Positions 13,686 to 17,093 of a stretch of 17,093 bases of DNA are shown one piece after another. Each line of letters begins with the position of its first letter. The first letter of the stretch is position 1. Location: assembly GCA_034721895.1 (NCBI GenBank), contig JAYEND010000085.1:1-17093 (forward strand), in the 5' to 3' direction. Source of the stretch: SZUA-451 sp034721895. Lineage in GTDB: Bacteria > Campylobacterota > Campylobacteria > Campylobacterales > Sulfurovaceae. A model generated the notes under the pieces. That model saw nothing but the letters and a program-made list of their open reading frames with translations. It had not been told where the DNA came from and searched no databases. Both the position numbers and the translations under genes were made by a program.

Positions 13686-14257
13686 CCACTCAATTCCTCA
13701 TTTTCAAAGAACCACATAAACGCAAACATCAACCCCGGTGTCTTGGCTATCTCTTCATTATAGATAAAGGCCTTTGCTTCTTCTGTGGTCATCTCGATCA
13801 CTTCGATCATTTCCCCGGCAATACCGCCGCCTTCGGAAACCTTCATTGAATCATCAATCTCGGCATAGTAGAGAGTCTGCTGACTTCCTGCAAAACCTAC
13901 CGAGGTATAAAAAGCGGTGATCCTCTTCACATTCTCCAGAGGGACTCTGTAGCCGCACTCCTCTTCTATCTCCTCCTGGGCAATCTGCTGAAGGGTCAAA
14001 TCCTTATCCACCAGTCCCGCACAAAGTTCAATGGTCATCCCATTGTTATTGTGAAGATAGACAGCCGGACGAAACTGCTTGACCAGAACAAAGCTCTTAC
14101 GCTCCCGATGATAGACCAGGATCGCCACACTGTCATGTGCCCTGACGATCTCCCAATCCTTCTCAATCCCATTGTGTCTGTAGGTCGCCCGGGAAGTATG
14201 CACAAAACAGCTATCAGTCAAAGGCTCCAGCTTAAAATTCTCAATCACATTCTTCAT
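13682..14257 (-). CDS. Nudix hydrolase, ADP-ribose/UDP-sugar pyrophosphatase type
   Basis: Cleaves nucleoside-diphosphate-linked compounds, probably ADP-ribose or UDP-sugars, into monophosphates using Mg2+. The 191-residue protein has the Nudix box at residues 81-103 (GLVDKDLTLQQIAQEE, then EEECGY). The metal-binding EE-xG core is kept, while the canonical first Glu is Leu and the Arg of REUXEE is Glu, as I recall for UDP-glucose pyrophosphatase-like members. IELCAG just before the box and an ITAFYTSVGFAGSQQ loop after it fit this subgroup. It is downstream of mgtE by 79 bases and converges on the RND gene. The stop codon lies in the inverted repeat. Confidence 0.85.
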   Translation of the reverse strand: MKNVIENFKLEPLTDSCFVHTSRATYRHNGIEKDWEIVRAHDSVAILVYHRERKSFVLVKQFRPAVYLHNNNGMTIELCAGLVDKDLTLQQIAQEEIEEECGYRVPLENVKRITAFYTSVGFAGSQQTLYYAEIDDSMKVSEGGGIAGEMIEVIEMTTEEAKAFIYNEEIAKTPGLMFAFMWFFENEELSG

Positions 14258-14308
14258 CTCTATTCATCCCATCAATCATAGCTTTTCAAAGAAAAGCATA
14301 CCAAAATT

Positions 14309-14336
14309 CTTCACTCTTCACTCTTCACTCTTAATT
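14309..14336. repeat. Heptamer array after mgtE (3 x CTTCACT plus CTTAATT)
   Basis: Three perfect units and one variant, ending directly at the mgtE stop codon. The unit is identical to the array at 7804-7831, 6.5 kb away. Confidence 0.85.
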
Positions 14337-15707
14337 CTAAAGTAGAATCACCGTCGCCAATCCCAAAAAAGCAAAGAACCCCAATACATCCGTCACCGTC
14401 GTCAAAAGCACCGAACTGGCTATAGCGGGATCTGTCCCCACCCTTTTGAGCATGAGCGGTATCAAGGCACCAAAGAAACCGGCAGCCAGAAGATTGATAA
14501 CCATAGCCAAAGCGATCACGATACCCAGTCGCTCATCATGGAACCAGAAGAAAGCGATCAATCCCATCAATAACGCAAAAATCAACCCATTCAGGATGGC
14601 AATGATAATCTCCTGACGCAATGAATCTTTGGCATCCGACCAACTCATCTCCCCCAGTGCGATCTGGCGTACCATAATGGTCAGCGACTGCGTACCTGCA
14701 TTTCCGCCCATCGAAGCAACGATCGGCATCAGGATCGCAAGAGCGACATACTTCTGGATGGTCTCATCAAAGAGACCGATCACCAGCGAGGCCAAAATAG
14801 CAGTGATAAGGTTAACACCAAGCCATATACCCCTCTTTTTGGTGATAGAAATAATATCTTTGTCCTCCTCCGTCTCATCATCAACTCCGGCCATTTTATA
14901 GATCTGATCGGTTGCACGCTCTTCGATGATATCATAGATATCATCAGAGGTAATACGCCCGACCAGCTTTGCCTGCTGGTCAATGACTGGCAAAACAACC
15001 AAGTCATAATCTTCAAAGATTTTGACAACATCATCGACACTGTCACTAGCCTTGACAGTCTGGATCATCTTATGTGTTTTATCAAAATAATCTCTGAACG
15101 ATCGCTCAAAGTCATAGGTGATAAGATCTTCAAGCTGTATGGTACCGATCAAAATACCAAATTTATCGATAATAAAAACCTGATGGATATTGTCAAGGTT
15201 CTCTTCATATTTCAATCTCTTCAGACGGTTGACCGCATCTTCGATCTTTTCATCCAATAGTGCTGAAAAAAGCTCTGTCTGCATCAGTGCGCCGGCTTCG
15301 TCATCCTCATAATTTTTGAGCCGTTCAATATCCTCCACATCTTCTTCATCAAGATTGGAGAGAACTTTCCGCTCTTTCTCCTCATCGATATCTTCGATAT
15401 CCTGCATCAGGTCGGCGGCATCGTCCGAGTCCAGCTCATCGATGATATCCACCAGTTTGTTGACAGAGAGTTCACTCAGTGCTTCATCTTTGATATTCTC
15501 CGGGAGCTCCAGCAGTACCTCTCCGAGATACTCTTCGGGTATGGCACGGGTATATCCCAGATAAGCCTCTACGCCCTCCTGATGATAAACCTCTTTGAGG
15601 ATTCTGGCAATTTCGCTTGCATGGTACTCTTCGAATCCTTCTGGCTTTTGGATCAATGTATCAAGCAATGATTTAGACTCTTCCAAATGAATACTCTCCT
15701 GTGTCAT
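14337..15707 (-). CDS. mgtE: Magnesium transporter MgtE
   Basis: A Mg2+-gated magnesium channel/transporter in the inner membrane. The 456-residue protein has the full layout: an acidic N domain (about 20-130, with DELDSDDAADLMQDIEDIDEE), two CBS domains (about 137-260, including VFIIDKFGILIGTIQLEDL and LPVIDQQAKLVGRITSDDIYD), a plug helix, and five transmembrane segments from about 290 with the family signature SMGGNAGTQSLTIMVRQ. The acidic N and CBS domains sense cytoplasmic Mg2+. The ATG lies 3 bases after the stop codon of the peptidase gene, and its ribosome binding site GAAGGAT is inside that gene's last codons, so translation is coupled. No Mg2+ riboswitch is visible ahead of it. Confidence 0.95.
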   Translation of the reverse strand: MTQESIHLEESKSLLDTLIQKPEGFEEYHASEIARILKEVYHQEGVEAYLGYTRAIPEEYLGEVLLELPENIKDEALSELSVNKLVDIIDELDSDDAADLMQDIEDIDEEKERKVLSNLDEEDVEDIERLKNYEDDEAGALMQTELFSALLDEKIEDAVNRLKRLKYEENLDNIHQVFIIDKFGILIGTIQLEDLITYDFERSFRDYFDKTHKMIQTVKASDSVDDVVKIFEDYDLVVLPVIDQQAKLVGRITSDDIYDIIEERATDQIYKMAGVDDETEEDKDIISITKKRGIWLGVNLITAILASLVIGLFDETIQKYVALAILMPIVASMGGNAGTQSLTIMVRQIALGEMSWSDAKDSLRQEIIIAILNGLIFALLMGLIAFFWFHDERLGIVIALAMVINLLAAGFFGALIPLMLKRVGTDPAIASSVLLTTVTDVLGFFAFLGLATVILL

Positions 15708-15710
15708 TGG

Positions 15711-16964
15711 CTATCCTTCATCATTCTGCATATACTCTGTTTTTTGATTTACCAGGATATAGTTCTCTTTGATCTTTTCCCACTTGAAAAGTTCAGGAGG
15801 ATTTTCAAGCATTTTAAGCAGTCTCTTCTTATTCTGCCTGGCACCTTTGATCTCAATTTTTTTAGTTGTAAATAGATGACGCTTACTGCTCTTTTTCTTA
15901 AGGACTTTCATCGGATTAATAGCCCGGCCATTTTTATACAAGCCAAAATGCAAATGGGGTCCGGTACTGCGGCCGGTACTTCCGACATAACCGATCACCT
16001 GACCTTTTTTGACCTTTTGTCCTCTTTTGGCACGGATACGGCTCTGGTGGGCATAGAGGGAGACATATCCTCCACTGTGTTTGATCTTCACTACCTTACC
16101 GTATCCTCCTTTCCATCCCGAGAAGATCACTTTCCCAGGAGCCACAGCCAGAAGCGGTGTTCCCTTTCTCGCTGCAAAATCTGTCCCAAGATGCGGTCTG
16201 TAACGATGCAGTATCGGATGCCAGCGTTTATAGGTAAAGGGTGAAGAGATTCTGATGTGTCGCAGTGGCATACCGAATCTATAAGCACGTTTTATTTTTT
16301 TGATTTCAGAAGCAGAAACAGGTTTTCCTTTGGCATCATAGGTCACAGTTTTGCAGGTATCGATGTAGGGCACACCATCTTCATCGGCAAAAATGAAACG
16401 CTTTTTATTCTTTGTTTCGACCATTGCAACTGAAACATCTGGGACACTGAAGGGTTTGCCTAAACGCTCTTTTTGTTTATAGATCATTGCCAAAGTATCC
16501 CCTTTATGCAACTTACGGCAATCCACATGATCTTTGAAAAAGAGGGTAACCTTATTGGCAAGTCTTTTATTGTTGGTGGCACCCATGATATCGATCTGGG
16601 GATTCATTTCGATGGGAATCACAACACTATACTCACGGCTTCCATAACTGATCGGGATAATATCAAAGAGATACTCTCCATTTGTCTCATCTCTAACGAT
16701 CTGAATTTGCATCTCTTCACCGACAGGAATGAGTGACTGAAGCAATTTTCCCTCACGGGTATAAAGCTCATAAAACTTCACGCCATCTTGTATCTCTGAT
16801 AGAAATTGTCTGTCGTTTGCCTCAATCTCCCTAATAAGGCCGGTTGAGATATTCCGCTCTTCCAAATACACCGAGAAGGTCTGCCCCTCAAGCCATCTCG
16901 TCTCCACGACTTTTGCACCGAACAGTGACGATACAAGCAGCAACAGTACAAGTAAATATTTCAT
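15711..16964 (-). CDS. M23-family peptidoglycan endopeptidase, Csd3/Pgp3-like
   Basis: Trims peptidoglycan cross-links in the periplasm; Helicobacter pylori Csd3 and Campylobacter Pgp3 of this type set helical cell shape. The 417-residue protein starts with a signal peptide (MKYLLVLLLLVSSLFGA), has two N-terminal domains typical of Csd3 (to about 235), and a complete LytM zinc domain: His258 and Asp262 in HLGTDF, His306 in YAHQSRI, and His337/His339 in GPHLHF. The preceding RISSPFTYKRWHPILHRYRPH is also typical. I chose ATG 16964 because AGGAGT precedes it and it opens the signal peptide; 16982 is a weaker alternative. The basic C-terminal tail (about 355-400) is a variable extension. First gene of the operon with mgtE. 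Confidence 0.9.
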   Translation of the reverse strand: MKYLLVLLLLVSSLFGAKVVETRWLEGQTFSVYLEERNISTGLIREIEANDRQFLSEIQDGVKFYELYTREGKLLQSLIPVGEEMQIQIVRDETNGEYLFDIIPISYGSREYSVVIPIEMNPQIDIMGATNNKRLANKVTLFFKDHVDCRKLHKGDTLAMIYKQKERLGKPFSVPDVSVAMVETKNKKRFIFADEDGVPYIDTCKTVTYDAKGKPVSASEIKKIKRAYRFGMPLRHIRISSPFTYKRWHPILHRYRPHLGTDFAARKGTPLLAVAPGKVIFSGWKGGYGKVVKIKHSGGYVSLYAHQSRIRAKRGQKVKKGQVIGYVGSTGRSTGPHLHFGLYKNGRAINPMKVLKKKSSKRHLFTTKKIEIKGARQNKKRLLKMLENPPELFKWEKIKENYILVNQKTEYMQNDEG

Positions 16965-16997
16965 GGAACTCCTGATGTGCATACTCTATTTGAAGAT

Positions 16998-17003
16998 ATT
17001 ATA
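16998..17003 (-). promoter_or_regulatory. -10 box of the peptidase-mgtE operon
   Basis: TATAAT (minus strand, 17003-16998) lies 33 bases before the chosen start. A hairpin, CTATT-AGAG / CTCT-AATAG with one bulge (17021-17040), sits just upstream, over the -35 region and the stop codon of the preceding frame. Confidence 0.5.
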
Positions 17004-17033
17004 GCCAAATATCGTTAACCCTATTGAGAGTCT

Positions 17034-17093
17034 CTAATAGACTTTATTACCCCACCAACCAAATACCCAAACTTTTGAAAGAACGAGAGGAGG
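17034..17093 (-). CDS. Possible 3' end of an upstream gene
   Basis: An open frame enters from the right edge and ends after PPLVLSKVWVFGWWGNKVY. The stop lies 69 bases before the peptidase start. Nineteen residues are too few to name a family, and the frame could be chance. Confidence 0.3.
   Translation of the reverse strand, partial: PPLVLSKVWVFGWWGNKVY

Noticed and set aside
15708..15760. Mg2+ riboswitch (M-box or similar) before mgtE
   Set aside because: mgtE starts 3 bases after the peptidase gene, leaving no leader that could fold into one.

Overview
The window looks like chromosome of a Campylobacterota bacterium, most likely a Sulfurovum-like member. This rests on a Csd3-type M23 peptidase, a PglF/WbpM-type membrane dehydratase, a tmRNA tag of Campylobacterota style (ANNTDYRPAYAVA), and promoters that mostly show only a -10 box. 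The genus is inference; no marker gene in the window fixes it.

Positions 1-3200 are an AT-rich, eroded accessory stretch on the minus strand. It holds the start of a ribbon-helix-helix antitoxin, a MazF-type toxin that has lost its C-terminal half with its antitoxin still intact, and a scar in which the tail of a RelE/ParE toxin is joined to the tail of a nucleotide-sugar dehydrogenase. An intact CopG/RelE-like toxin-antitoxin pair follows; its toxin gene overlaps the start of ugd (UDP-glucose dehydrogenase). Next come a gene-poor gap (3195-3532) and, on the plus strand, a PglF/WbpM/CapD-family dehydratase with no normal start codon at its expected 5' end. This looks like the edge of a surface-polysaccharide locus shuffled by toxin-antitoxin modules.

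Positions 5300-10500 are core-like: a small outer-membrane beta-barrel protein; ssrA (tmRNA, minus strand) with a near-consensus promoter and a long leader; alr (alanine racemase), apparently leaderless; a divergent 45-residue membrane protein; then aguA-aguB, which turn agmatine into putrescine; and a truncated hemoglobin.

Positions 10500-17093 hold an RND-type efflux pump without visible partner subunits, converging on a three-gene minus-strand set: csd3-like peptidase, mgtE (3 bases apart) and a Nudix hydrolase. Between the converging genes lies a 92-bp inverted pair of hairpin repeats with a GTAG foot, resembling a REPIN. It overlaps the stop codons on both sides.

The structure that ordinary gene calls miss is a scatter of short arrays with a strict 7-base period: inside ugd, in the ssrA leader, upstream of aguA, downstream of aguB and downstream of mgtE. 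They differ in sequence but share the period, like the heptameric short tandem repeats of cyanobacteria. The ugd copy encodes about ten residues absent from E. coli Ugd. No phage, CRISPR array, complete insertion sequence or stand-alone tRNA gene was seen.
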